In this document: piece by piece, positions 18,744 to 27,165 of the stretch | Position numbering within the stretch: the first letter of the stretch is position 1 | How the letters are laid out: the number at the start of each line of letters is the position of its first letter | NCBI RefSeq assembly: GCF_011299555.1 | Contig: NZ_CP049857.1 | Location: 1,550,001 to 1,614,000, forward strand | DNA length: 64,000 bases | Direction of reading: 5' to 3' | Origin: Dysgonomonas sp. HDW5A | Lineage (GTDB): Bacteria > Bacteroidota > Bacteroidia > Bacteroidales > Dysgonomonadaceae | Translations under genes and position numbers: made by a program | Notes under the pieces: model-generated | What the model saw: the letters and a program-made list of their open reading frames with translations, nothing else | Database searches by the model: none | What the model was told of the DNA's origin: nothing

Positions 18744-20198
18744 TTATTTCAATTCTTCAAGAATAGTAATCAGATAGTCATAAAATTTCGCTACTGTATC
18801 AATTTCCACAAGCTCATCGGGTGAATGAGGATTCATGATAGTCGGGCCAAATGAAACAATATCCAATCCCGGAGTACTGTCTAAGATGATTCCACACTCA
18901 AGACCTGCATGCACAACCTGAACGATAGGGTCTTTTCCGAATTTAGCATTATATACATCCTTCATTACCTGCAAAGTCTTAGAATGTATATTAGGCTGCC
19001 ACCCCGGATAAGCATTTACTGCTTCAACCTTAGCATCTGCTAAAGAAAATAAGCTTTGGATACTGGAATCAAGTGCCTGTTTTTTAGTTTCGGACGAACT
19101 GCGTGTCAGGAATTTTATCTCGACTTTTCCTTCACTTGATTTTACAGAAGCTATATTTGTTGAAGCCTCTACTGTTCCCGGAAATTCCTGTAACATACTT
19201 ATCACACCATTAGGGCATGCTTCTACAGCATTGATAAGATCGTCTTGAATTTCTTCAGGAATCAACGTTTTGGGCAAGTTGGTTTTCTCTGCTTTTAAGG
19301 TCAGATTATTCTCTATATCTCGATACTCTTCATTGTAAATATCATTATATTCATCAACCAAGTCTAAAAGATCATCCACATTTTCGGCAGGAACTGTTAC
19401 AATTGCAAATGCTTCTCTAGGTATTGCATTACGCAACGAACCTCCGTCTACAAATGAAAGGCGAGCTTCAACTTCGGCTACTGCCTTTTTAAGCAAGCGA
19501 AACATCAGTTTATTAGCATTACCTCTTCCTAAGTGAATCTCACCACCGGAGTGACCGCCTTTAAGCCCTGTAAGGCTTATTTTGACAGCAACATCACCTT
19601 CGGGAACTTCAACCTCTTTGAACTGCCACGATACATTTTCGTCAATACCTCCTGCACAACCAACACAAAGCTCACCTTCTTCTTCTGTATCCAGATTCAA
19701 AAGTATACTTCCTGTTAAGAATCCGGCTTCGAGACCAAATGCTCCTACCATACCTTCTTCTTCGTCGATAGTAAAGAGTCCCTCTATTTTACCGTGCTTA
19801 AGGCTATTGTCTTCCATAACAGCCAGAATAGCAGCTGCACCAATACCATTGTCGGCACCTAAAGTGGTAGAACGGGCTTTCACCTTATCTCCGTCAATAT
19901 AAGCATCAATGGGATCTTTTAGGAAATCATGTTTTACATTCGAATTCTTTTGCGGTACCATATCCAAATGTGCTTGCAGGATTACAGTCGGAGCATTCTC
20001 CATACCTTTCGACGCAGGTTTTGTAATAAGTACATTACCTACCTTATCCTGCTTAACGTCTATATTTAGTGATTTAGCAAAATCAACTACATATTTTTCG
20101 ACAGCCTTGGTATGTCCGGTCGGACGAGGTATTTGAGTCAACTCATAAAAATGTTTCCAAACACTTTCAGGTTTCAGGTTTAATATTTCTTTTGCCAT
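18744..20198 (-). CDS. pepD: Aminoacyl-histidine dipeptidase (peptidase D, M20 family)
   Basis: The 484-residue protein is a PepD-type M20 peptidase. Metal-site motifs are AHLDMVP (H77, D79), GADNGIGAA (bridging D116) and the catalytic Glu pair in TIDEEEGMVGAFGLE (about 146-148). The dimerisation or lid domain and a late GLECGII segment complete the family pattern. It hydrolyses dipeptides such as carnosine and other Xaa-His substrates in the cytoplasm. It lies 12 bases after a small secreted-protein gene and ends a three-gene minus-strand operon closed by the hairpin at 18654-18686. Confidence 0.95.
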   Translation of the reverse strand: MAKEILNLKPESVWKHFYELTQIPRPTGHTKAVEKYVVDFAKSLNIDVKQDKVGNVLITKPASKGMENAPTVILQAHLDMVPQKNSNVKHDFLKDPIDAYIDGDKVKARSTTLGADNGIGAAAILAVMEDNSLKHGKIEGLFTIDEEEGMVGAFGLEAGFLTGSILLNLDTEEEGELCVGCAGGIDENVSWQFKEVEVPEGDVAVKISLTGLKGGHSGGEIHLGRGNANKLMFRLLKKAVAEVEARLSFVDGGSLRNAIPREAFAIVTVPAENVDDLLDLVDEYNDIYNEEYRDIENNLTLKAEKTNLPKTLIPEEIQDDLINAVEACPNGVISMLQEFPGTVEASTNIASVKSSEGKVEIKFLTRSSSETKKQALDSSIQSLFSLADAKVEAVNAYPGWQPNIHSKTLQVMKDVYNAKFGKDPIVQVVHAGLECGIILDSTPGLDIVSFGPTIMNPHSPDELVEIDTVAKFYDYLITILEELK

Positions 20199-20210
20199 AA
20201 TAAGTATATT

Positions 20211-20735
20211 TTATTGTTTTATTTTTCCACTTGGCGACACCAGAACTTTTTTTATAGTTGTATCGGGAGTTCCATAAGCATCATATTGAGTTAATTCAAT
20301 CACGTGCTGCTTCCGGTATATCTTAGCCGTTGTTGTCCAGGCTCCTTCCGCATTATCATAATAGACTTCCAGAAAGTCGATCAAGTTATAATTTTTATCA
20401 TAATTGGCTAACCATATAGCAGATTCCGATTCATAGTCTTCATAGATCAAAAAAGACTTGAAAGAGTCTCCCCAATTTACTTCTTCAAGAATATAATATG
20501 AGAATTGATCCTGTCCGTCTTTGAGCCTCGTGAAGGCTTCCAATTTATATAAATCTGTATCTGCAATCTCTTTCTTCTTGTTCAGCATATCCCAAACTTG
20601 AATATAACCGTAACCAACAAGCAGGGGTTCATCCGTATCCTTTTCTATAGAGTTAAAATCAAGAGATAAAAGATTTTCACTAAATACAGGAAAAAGAAAT
20701 CCTATACATAAAAATATGCATATTAATCTTTTCAT
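20211..20735 (-). CDS. Secreted protein of unknown function
   Basis: The 174-residue protein has a signal peptide (MKRLICIFLCIGFLFPVFS) and an acidic, aromatic-rich mature part with repeated strands such as ESAIWLANYDKNYNLIDFLE and VYYDNAEGAWTTTAKIYRK. It looks like a small beta-rich periplasmic protein, perhaps related to the DUF3836-type proteins of Bacteroidetes, but I cannot confirm that. Its ATG overlaps the stop of the upstream flippase-like gene by 4 bases, and pepD starts 12 bases downstream, so the three are surely cotranscribed. No active site is visible. Confidence 0.75.
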   Translation of the reverse strand: MKRLICIFLCIGFLFPVFSENLLSLDFNSIEKDTDEPLLVGYGYIQVWDMLNKKKEIADTDLYKLEAFTRLKDGQDQFSYYILEEVNWGDSFKSFLIYEDYESESAIWLANYDKNYNLIDFLEVYYDNAEGAWTTTAKIYRKQHVIELTQYDAYGTPDTTIKKVLVSPSGKIKQ

Positions 20736-21745
20736 TTATGCCTGCTCTTTACGACCAATGCTCCCATTCCAAATAGTCCACATAATACAATCCACAATGA
20801 TTGGATCGCAAAAACAGCAAAAGCAAATGCCTCTCCCGAATCTTTAGCAACACCATACAATCCCAGAGATAGCACCACTGCAGCATGCCAAACGCCCATA
20901 CCTCCATTTGTAGGAATGGCCATACTTAAGCTACTTAGAGCAAAAGCAATGAGACCTGCGGTAAGACCTAAATCTCTTGTGAAATCAAATGCGTAGAAAG
21001 TAATATAGAAATATAAAAAATAAGACAGCCAAATGCCAACACTATAGATTACAAAGCGAGACTTTTTCTTCATCTTAAACACAGCCTTCATATCTTGTCC
21101 TATCGATTTGAAGAAGCCTTTAACTTTAATGATAGGGGCTGTATTTTTAAATACTGTGAATACAATTATAATGAAAAGAATAACACCAATAATGCTTCCG
21201 ATAGTCCACAGCGATGAAAACACATTATGTATAGATTGCGATAATGCCTGATTTTCCTTTATATAAGAAAGAAAGAAATCAACATTAAAGCAGCATGCCA
21301 ACAAAATAATACAAGCAACCATTACAGTATCGCTAACTCTATCAAGAAGCATAGTTCCAAAGAGTTTTGTAAAAGGTATTTTTTCATCTTTCGAAATAAC
21401 CGCACATCTCCAGACCTCTCCACCACGTGGTATTGCAATATTGACAGCATAGCTACCCAATACAGAATACACTAAGCTTGATGTTGGAGGATGATAGCCC
21501 AGTGGCTCTATCAACAACTTCCATCTGAAACCCCGTATAACGTTGCCTAAGGCACCAAAAATAAGGGAAAACAAAAGGATAGCAAAGTTAGCATCCTTGA
21601 TAGTGATCCACATTTTACCAAAATCCGTGTCACGGTATAAAAGCCACAACACTGCTACCCCTAGAGCTAAAGGGATAAGTACTTTCAAAAATTTACTTAT
21701 TACTGATCCTTCTTTCTGAGGTTCGTCGGTTTGATTAATATCCAT
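20732..21745 (-). CDS. Lysylphosphatidylglycerol synthase TM-region / flippase-like membrane protein (UPF0104)
   Basis: The 337-residue protein is mostly hydrophobic with about eight predicted membrane segments. It carries hallmarks of the LPG_synthase_TM family: RGFRWKLLIEPLGYHPP, IPRGGEVWRCAVIS and IPTNGGMGVWHAAVVLSLG. In MprF the related domain flips aminoacylated lipids; stand-alone members such as this lack the synthase domain and their substrate is unknown. It is the first gene of the operon that includes pepD. A minus-strand promoter-like element lies about 75 bases upstream. Confidence 0.88.
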   Translation of the reverse strand: MDINQTDEPQKEGSVISKFLKVLIPLALGVAVLWLLYRDTDFGKMWITIKDANFAILLFSLIFGALGNVIRGFRWKLLIEPLGYHPPTSSLVYSVLGSYAVNIAIPRGGEVWRCAVISKDEKIPFTKLFGTMLLDRVSDTVMVACIILLACCFNVDFFLSYIKENQALSQSIHNVFSSLWTIGSIIGVILFIIIVFTVFKNTAPIIKVKGFFKSIGQDMKAVFKMKKKSRFVIYSVGIWLSYFLYFYITFYAFDFTRDLGLTAGLIAFALSSLSMAIPTNGGMGVWHAAVVLSLGLYGVAKDSGEAFAFAVFAIQSLWIVLCGLFGMGALVVKSRHK

Positions 21746-21820
21746 TATGTTTACTTATTCGGTGTAAATGAATAGCATTGATGCGTATTACAATGATAAA
21801 TTCATTAACTTTGTTCGTTG

Positions 21821-21828
21821 CAAATATA
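21821..21828 (-). promoter_or_regulatory. Candidate -7 element for the flippase-pepD operon
   Basis: On the minus strand this reads TATATTTG, fitting TAnnTTTG. A plus-strand TAACTTTG at 21806-21813 lies back to back with it and could serve the rsmA side. Confidence 0.45.
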
Positions 21829-21845
21829 AGGATATTTAATAAAAT

Positions 21846-22027
21846 GAGGTCTCAGACCTTTTTATTTCTTTAAGTAAGGGTGACGCTGTGTGTTCGCCGA
21901 TAGACTACAGCCACACATGTACAACCTATAAGTATAAAATATAGCATTAAATAATTTGCATTACTGAATAATAACAAGCTTTGATTGTTACACCAGCCAA
22001 AGCAATAAACGAGTCTTAGACTTTAAG
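21846..22027. repeat. MITE-like unit bounded by inverted copies of the dispersed hairpin repeat
   Basis: The left end (21846-21875) reads GAGGTCTCAGACCTT then TTTATTTCTTTAAG in forward orientation. The right end (about 21996-22027) is a reverse copy: on the minus strand AAGTCTAAGACT, then TTTATTGCTTTGG. The roughly 180-bp interval has no open frame. Near its right end, a segment ending AAAGCTTGTTATTATT on the minus strand also appears beside the copy at 45532. Rearranged or decayed copies of one short element are the simplest reading. Confidence 0.5.
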
Positions 22028-22035
22028 ATATATAG

Positions 22036-22851
22036 ATGGGAGACGTAAGAGCAAAGAAATTTCTGGGACAACATTTTTTGAAAGATTTGCAAATAGCTAA
22101 GCAAATAGCTGATACTTTAGACGATTTTTCGGATGTTCCCATCATAGAAGTTGGTCCCGGAATGGGGGTGCTGACCCAGTATTTGCTCGAAAAAAATCGC
22201 GATCTTACCGTTATAGAAATTGACCGCGAATCGGTTCCATATCTCAACCAACATTTTCCTGCTCTAAAAGGACATATCATCGAAGGTGACTTCCTGCAAC
22301 TGAATCCAACGGATATTTATCCCGATCAGTTTTGCATTATAGGTAACTACCCTTATAATATCTCTTCTCAAATATTCTTTAAAGTTCTCGATTACCGAAA
22401 GCATATTCCATGCTGCTCGGGGATGCTTCAAAAAGAAGTTGCCGAACGTATTGCATCGAAACCCGGTAAAAAAGCATACGGAATACTTAGCGTGCTCCTA
22501 CAGGCATGGTACGATATCGAATATCTGTTTACGGTAAGCGAAACTGTTTTCGATCCACCTCCCAAAGTAAAATCGGCTGTCATACGATTGGTACGTAATA
22601 ACAGAGAAAGCTTGGGTTGCGACGAGAAACTGTTCAAGACAGTTATCAAGACTTCTTTCAACCAACGCCGCAAGACATTACGTAATTCGATGAAACCGTT
22701 GTTGGGCAAAGACAATGCTATATATACAGACCCTATTTTTGAGAGACGTCCCGAACAATTGTCAGTGGAAGAATTTGTATATTTGACAAACCTTACACGT
22801 GAACACATGCCGCAAGGTGCAGAAGACGCCGGCATCAGACGTAAAGAATAG
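22036..22851 (+). CDS. rsmA: 16S rRNA dimethyladenosine transferase RsmA (KsgA)
   Basis: The 271-residue protein starts with the family motif [11 protein letters not shown]. The SAM-binding loop is EVGPGMGVL with Gly at 40, 42 and 44, and the adenine-binding motif is NYPYNIS starting at N104. The C-terminal part ([14 protein letters not shown]) is typical. RsmA dimethylates two adjacent adenines near the 3' end of 16S rRNA during late 30S assembly. Length is normal. A CorA gene follows after 78 bases that contain one hairpin repeat. Confidence 0.97.
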   Translation: MGDVRAKKFLGQHFLKDLQIAKQIADTLDDFSDVPIIEVGPGMGVLTQYLLEKNRDLTVIEIDRESVPYLNQHFPALKGHIIEGDFLQLNPTDIYPDQFCIIGNYPYNISSQIFFKVLDYRKHIPCCSGMLQKEVAERIASKPGKKAYGILSVLLQAWYDIEYLFTVSETVFDPPPKVKSAVIRLVRNNRESLGCDEKLFKTVIKTSFNQRRKTLRNSMKPLLGKDNAIYTDPIFERRPEQLSVEEFVYLTNLTREHMPQGAEDAGIRRKE

Positions 22852-22883
22852 GGGTCACAGACCCTGTTTATTGCTTTGGCAAG
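22851..22883 (+). repeat. Dispersed hairpin repeat copy after rsmA
   Basis: GGGTCACAGACCC is followed by TGTTTATTGCTTTGGCAAG. The stem differs from the consensus but both arms changed together (compensated), and the tail is nearly perfect. It starts at the rsmA stop codon. Confidence 0.7.
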
Positions 22884-22929
22884 ACAACAGAACAGTTAAC
22901 AACCAGTAACTCATAACTAAATACTTATT

Positions 22930-23874
22930 ATGTCTGAAGTAAGATTATTCTATCACAAAGACAATGTAATTCGTATCAGTCGCAGTATCGAGTTCTTGAA
23001 GACTAATCCAATTAAGAATTTTCTGTGGATAGACTTGAACAACGTTGATGAAGAAATAGAGAACGAATTAGAGGATTATCTGAAAATATATATTCAGGAA
23101 GAGGAAGAGATGATAGAGATCGAGATGTCATCCCGATATATAGAAACATACGATTCGCTGGTTGTCAATTTTAACTTCTTACGTCCCAATTTCGAGAAAG
23201 AATTGGTCTCATTCATTCTCAAGAATAATATACTGATAACTGTTCGCGACGAGGATCTTACTTCGTTTCAGGAAACAGTAAAGAAGATATCAGCCAACCC
23301 ACGAAATTACCCTACAGGCTATCATGTGTTTGTTGCATTACTCGAAACACGGGTAGAGGTAGATGCTGATATGATTGAGGAAATGACTCAAAAGATTACC
23401 ACCCTGAGTAATACGCTGACTATGGAAGAAGCCGACGAAGAGCTGTTGATGGAAATCAAAGACCTTCAGGAAAAGACTATGATGCTGCGCGAAAATATAA
23501 TCGAAAAGCAACGAGCTGTATCGAGCATGTTAAAGAGTGAATTAATCAACAGAGAGCTGCATGGCAAACTCACCATTATCGTAAAGGATATAAACTCACT
23601 ACTCGAACATATCAAGTTTAGCTTCGACAGACTTGACTATCTGCAAGATACATTCCTCGGATTTGTTAATATTGAGCAGAATAAAATCATCAAGATATTT
23701 ACCATTATTTCGGTAATATTTATGCCCCCTACCCTTATTGCGAGTATCTACGGAATGAACTTCGACATCATGCCCGAACTCAAATGGGACTATGGATATG
23801 TTGTAGCCATAGGTTTGATGTTAGCTTCATCGGGAGGTATACTTGTTTTCTTCAGGCGGAAAAGGTGGTTATAG
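22930..23874 (+). CDS. corA: CorA-family divalent cation (magnesium) transporter
   Basis: The 314-residue protein has the CorA plan: a soluble acidic N-terminal domain, a long helical region (about 130-245), and two C-terminal membrane helices. The signature is YGMNF in the loop after the first membrane helix (ASIYGMNFDIMPELKWDYGY), and the C-terminus is basic (RRKRWL). CorA forms a pentameric channel that admits Mg2+ and in some members Co2+ or Ni2+. Metal choice cannot be read from sequence. It follows rsmA and is convergent with the TPR lipoprotein gene. Confidence 0.93.
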   Translation: MSEVRLFYHKDNVIRISRSIEFLKTNPIKNFLWIDLNNVDEEIENELEDYLKIYIQEEEEMIEIEMSSRYIETYDSLVVNFNFLRPNFEKELVSFILKNNILITVRDEDLTSFQETVKKISANPRNYPTGYHVFVALLETRVEVDADMIEEMTQKITTLSNTLTMEEADEELLMEIKDLQEKTMMLRENIIEKQRAVSSMLKSELINRELHGKLTIIVKDINSLLEHIKFSFDRLDYLQDTFLGFVNIEQNKIIKIFTIISVIFMPPTLIASIYGMNFDIMPELKWDYGYVVAIGLMLASSGGILVFFRRKRWL

Positions 23875-24213
23875 AAACAACAGAATATAAGTAGTGACAA
23901 AAAGGTTACATCAGTAAATATATTTGTCACTTTTGACCACAAGTTAATCCTCTATAATTAAACACTTTAAATCGAAAAAGATTACAAAAGTGACAAAAGT
24001 GACACACAAAATACGCTTTTCAATCCCCACTAATATATTCAGTTAATTTACAAATAGATAGACTATAATAAAAATATAAAAGTGACAGGTATTGTCACTT
24101 TTATAATCTTTGTCACCTTTCTATTATCTTAAGGTCTGCTTCAAAGACCGCTTTGTCTATAGATAAATTATGCTACACATCCGTTCAGGCTAAAAAAACA
24201 ATTGCCATCCTGT
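23875..24213. repeat. Intergenic region with clustered GTGACA/TGTCAC motifs
   Basis: Seven copies of GTGACA or its complement occur at 23894, 23925, 23990, 23999, 24082, 24093 and 24111. Those at 24075-24105 form a perfect inverted repeat: TATAAAAGTGACA, a 5-base loop, then TGTCACTTTTATA. Most copies extend to AAAGTGACA. The region separates convergent corA and TPR genes, so the hairpin may act as a two-way terminator, but the extra copies are not explained by that. A loose hairpin-repeat copy may lie at 24131-24149. No gene is visible. Confidence 0.7.
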
Positions 24214-25521
24214 TTAGTCATCCGCCAGCATAGACTTGATTTCTGCTTCTATTTGGGGATATTCTTTCCCCATCGAATATATCAAGCCTCTGAGTATTTC
24301 ATATTTATCTGCACATTCTCTTATTTCAGCTTTATCTTTCTTATGATTCCTCCAAATAAATAGGACAAATGCAAATAGAACACAGAAGACAATTAAGCCG
24401 ATTATAAGCAAGAAATTAATATGCGACTTGAATTCTTGTACTTCTCTTTCCTTTTTTACTAAGTAGTAGTTTTTGTCAGCAGCTAATAAAGCCGGTGCAT
24501 CTGCTTCTTTTGCGATCTGCTCTTTTGTTATTTTTTCGAGTTCACTATATTCGAATGCCTGTTTGTAATCGCCTAATTGTTTATAATACTCAGTAAGAGC
24601 GGCATACATCTCTTTAGCTGTATATTTATATGTTACTTCGGGAAGATCGGCAATTACCAAATCTGCATATTGTTTAGCTGACTTAGTATCTCCTTTTTTG
24701 TTATAAATATCCAAGAGACTGATTCTCATTTTTCGAATATTTTCTTCATCAGTAAAAGATAAGTTTAAAGCCGATTCAAAATATTTTATAGCTTTTTCAT
24801 ACTCCTTTATTTTATAACACAACACCCCTAAGTTTTGCAAAGAAAAGCTTTGATACTTTTCATTATTTACATCGACTGATTTATTTAAAGCTTTATTATA
24901 GTAAAAATAAGCACTATCAAATTTATTACTTTCTTCATACGACAGACCTACATTAGTAAATGTCTCTATCTCCAATTGACTTATATTTTCCAACTTACCA
25001 TAATACGTCAAAGCTAATTTGTAATTACAAATAGCACTATCCAAAAGATTCTCTTTATAATAAATATATCCTACATTATTAAAACTCTTGGCTGCCAATA
25101 AATAATTCTGTGATTTGTCGGCTGCGTTGGCACTATACATAAAAGATTCTAAGGATTGAGGTAATTTATTATTCACATAATATACCCATCCTGAATAATA
25201 ATTGGCTAGTGCCGAGTTCTGAGCATCTCCTTCATTATTAAAATAGCTCTGAGCCTCAAAAATCAAGGTATCTTTGGTTATATCAGCTTTAGTTTCCTTT
25301 TTTGCTCCTACATAAGCCACTATATATTTCATATAATCATCCTTATCCATTTTCTCAGGATTCTTAATAGAGTCAAGCAAATTAAGCGTTATATCAGGCT
25401 TACCAATAACTAAGCTATTCTGAGCTTGTTCCAATAATTTCTCTTGAGAGTCATCTTTTTGGCAAGAAAACAAGGATAGTCCTATCAATAGACAGAATAA
25501 GTATTTAAGTCGTAGTTTCAT
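24214..25521 (-). CDS. TPR-repeat lipoprotein with a C-terminal membrane helix
   Basis: The 435-residue protein has a lipoprotein signal peptide (LKYLFCLLIGLSLFSC). Several tetratricopeptide-like helix pairs span residues about 100-330 (for example ALANYYSGWVYYVNNKLPQS, FNNVGYIYYKENLLDSAIC, SLQNLGVLCYKIKEYEKAIK). One membrane helix follows near 368-388 (FLLIIGLIVFCVLFAFVLFIW), then a short basic and coiled tail. This layout recalls Bacteroidetes TPR sensors that end in an HTH domain, but no HTH is present here. TPRs bind other proteins; the partner is unknown. A small lipoprotein gene sits 29 bases upstream. Confidence 0.85.
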   Translation of the reverse strand: MKLRLKYLFCLLIGLSLFSCQKDDSQEKLLEQAQNSLVIGKPDITLNLLDSIKNPEKMDKDDYMKYIVAYVGAKKETKADITKDTLIFEAQSYFNNEGDAQNSALANYYSGWVYYVNNKLPQSLESFMYSANAADKSQNYLLAAKSFNNVGYIYYKENLLDSAICNYKLALTYYGKLENISQLEIETFTNVGLSYEESNKFDSAYFYYNKALNKSVDVNNEKYQSFSLQNLGVLCYKIKEYEKAIKYFESALNLSFTDEENIRKMRISLLDIYNKKGDTKSAKQYADLVIADLPEVTYKYTAKEMYAALTEYYKQLGDYKQAFEYSELEKITKEQIAKEADAPALLAADKNYYLVKKEREVQEFKSHINFLLIIGLIVFCVLFAFVLFIWRNHKKDKAEIRECADKYEILRGLIYSMGKEYPQIEAEIKSMLADD

Positions 25522-25550
25522 TAAGGAAAGTTTGAAGTGTAAGAATAAAA

Positions 25551-25757
25551 TTACTGTTTATCAAGGTTTTCATCAACCTTCAAGATGGTATCAGTAACAG
25601 GAATAATCCCATTGTCTTCTTGAGGGAGAGTCGATCTTGTGATAGTATTAGCATCCTGCATGCCACCTCCGGCTCCAACTCCTTTATCCATTTCATCTTC
25701 ACACGAGGTAAATAATAATAAGATAGTTGTACTAATTGCAATCAGTAAAGTTTTCAT
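25551..25757 (-). CDS. Small lipoprotein of unknown function
   Basis: The 68-residue protein has a clear lipoprotein signal (KTLLIAISTTILLLFTSC) followed by an acidic and Gly-rich 49-residue mature part (EDEMDKGVGAGGGMQDANT). No family is recognised. It is 29 bases before the TPR lipoprotein start and likely on the same transcript. Both are lipoproteins, so they may meet in the same envelope compartment; this is inference only. Confidence 0.7.
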   Translation of the reverse strand: MKTLLIAISTTILLLFTSCEDEMDKGVGAGGGMQDANTITRSTLPQEDNGIIPVTDTILKVDENLDKQ

Positions 25758-25770
25758 AGTTTATATTATT

Positions 25771-25863
25771 TCATGCGTATTTTTGTAATTGGTCAAAAAT
25801 AAAATAATTATTGTTTCTATCCCAACCTTCTCTTGCGATAGAGTCTTTTTTATAAATTTTCAT
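25771..25863 (-). CDS. Possible 30-residue small ORF at the head of the TPR operon
   Basis: ATG at 25863 opens a 30-codon frame (starting MKIYKKDSIAREGWDRNNNY) that stops at 25771, 13 bases before the small lipoprotein's ATG. It lies between the upstream terminator hairpin and the operon's first clear gene, so it would be first on the transcript. The composition looks protein-like, with charged and aromatic residues and no low complexity. A frame this short can occur by chance. Confidence 0.3.
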   Translation of the reverse strand: MKIYKKDSIAREGWDRNNNYFIFDQLQKYA

Positions 25864-25910
25864 TTCAATTATTAGATTAATATTAGATTTTAAGAGCAAA
25901 ATAAAAAAAC

Positions 25911-25957
25911 TTCGCCAACAAGTATCCTTAGACTGCTAAAGAATACCTGTTGGCGAA
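25911..25957 (-). terminator. Strong intrinsic terminator of the ABC transporter operon
   Basis: On the minus strand TTCGCCAACA pairs with TGTTGGCGAA and the stem extends with GTATTC/GAATAC-like pairing, then runs into GTTTTTTTATTTT. It lies about 27 bases past the permease stop at 25984. Confidence 0.9.
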
Positions 25958-25983
25958 ATATATGATAGTAAAATAGAATAAGC

Positions 25984-27165
25984 TTATTTCACCTTTCTTC
26001 TAATTATCAAAATATTCAACAAAGAGAGTAGTACGAAAATAGTAATTCCTATAAGTAGTGTATATACCGAAAACCGAGCCTCAGCCAAAGGAAGCAGTTT
26101 TCCTATAAAATGAAGGTATTGTGCCCTGACAACAAAAGTTATAGCTAAAGACAGAGCCAAAATGACCAGATTGAGACCTACAGCTAACCATTCGTAGGGC
26201 TTTACAACAATAGATTTACTATACCCTATCAATCGTAAAGTCCTTAACTTATTCATATTTTTTTCGAGTAACAAATAGATACTCAATACCAATATAAAGA
26301 AAGACAATACACATATTAATACACCTACCGAAACCACAATTCCAATTATAATTTTCAGGAAGAAAGACATCTTACTGGCAGTTGTATTGTCTCCACTAAT
26401 CTCAAAACCTTTATCCTTAAAATACCCCGAGAGGTTAGGATCTGCTATATTAGAAACCTCAATAATCAATCGGGCAGGCTCCGATGGAGTACCTCCATAT
26501 TGCTGATTTGCCCAAGTCATAAATGTTTCGGGAACCAATATCGAGTTTATCCGGTTCGAAAAACCCACGATACGCCCTTTCATCTGCTGCCTGAGACCGT
26601 TTTTTCCTGTTATAGATATATCAAGATTAATCAATCCTATTAATTGTTCCGAAATTCTCGGCATAGAACTAGCTTGTGCAAAGCCGAAATTATACAGGTC
26701 TAAATAATTTTTAGGAAGAATAATGGGAACTGTATTGTCAACAGGAGAGAACCTCCAATTGTCGGATGTTACATCGATAAACTGATCGGGAACCGATTCG
26801 AAAAACATTTCGGTATTAAATGCAATACCAAGCTTCTGGCTATTAAATCCACCGAATACATTAAATTGCGACGGTGTAAAAGCCCCTACATTTTTCACAA
26901 ACGACTGTTTCTTCAGATCGTCTATTTCGTTTTGACTAAATCCATTGGATCGTGACGATAAACCGCCCAGAATTCCTACTTTTTTAGTTATCGTCAAATA
27001 GTCCTCTTTAAGAAGTTTGTCTTTTCCGGTAAAGAGTGGATTGATATCAAAATAAAACTGAAAGGCCAGTAAAACAATACTCATCCCGATAAGGCTGGCA
27101 ACTGCAAAACCGATTAACTGGGGTTTACTTATATTTTCCCGCAATAATTTCCAGATCAATTTCAT
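25984..27165 (-). CDS. ABC transporter permease (FtsX/MacB-like)
   Basis: The 393-residue protein has one N-terminal membrane helix (about 17-40), a large extracytoplasmic domain (about 45-270), and three C-terminal helices starting near FLKIIIGIVVSVGVLICVLSF. This is the layout of FtsX/MacB-type permeases. The last part includes RTLRLIGYSKSIVVKPYE, the coupling segment typical of the family. Its ATG overlaps the upstream ATPase stop by 4 bases. These systems usually work mechanically across the envelope rather than import solutes; the substrate is unknown. A strong terminator follows. Confidence 0.85.
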   Translation of the reverse strand: MKLIWKLLRENISKPQLIGFAVASLIGMSIVLLAFQFYFDINPLFTGKDKLLKEDYLTITKKVGILGGLSSRSNGFSQNEIDDLKKQSFVKNVGAFTPSQFNVFGGFNSQKLGIAFNTEMFFESVPDQFIDVTSDNWRFSPVDNTVPIILPKNYLDLYNFGFAQASSMPRISEQLIGLINLDISITGKNGLRQQMKGRIVGFSNRINSILVPETFMTWANQQYGGTPSEPARLIIEVSNIADPNLSGYFKDKGFEISGDNTTASKMSFFLKIIIGIVVSVGVLICVLSFFILVLSIYLLLEKNMNKLRTLRLIGYSKSIVVKPYEWLAVGLNLVILALSLAITFVVRAQYLHFIGKLLPLAEARFSVYTLLIGITIFVLLSLLNILIIRRKVK

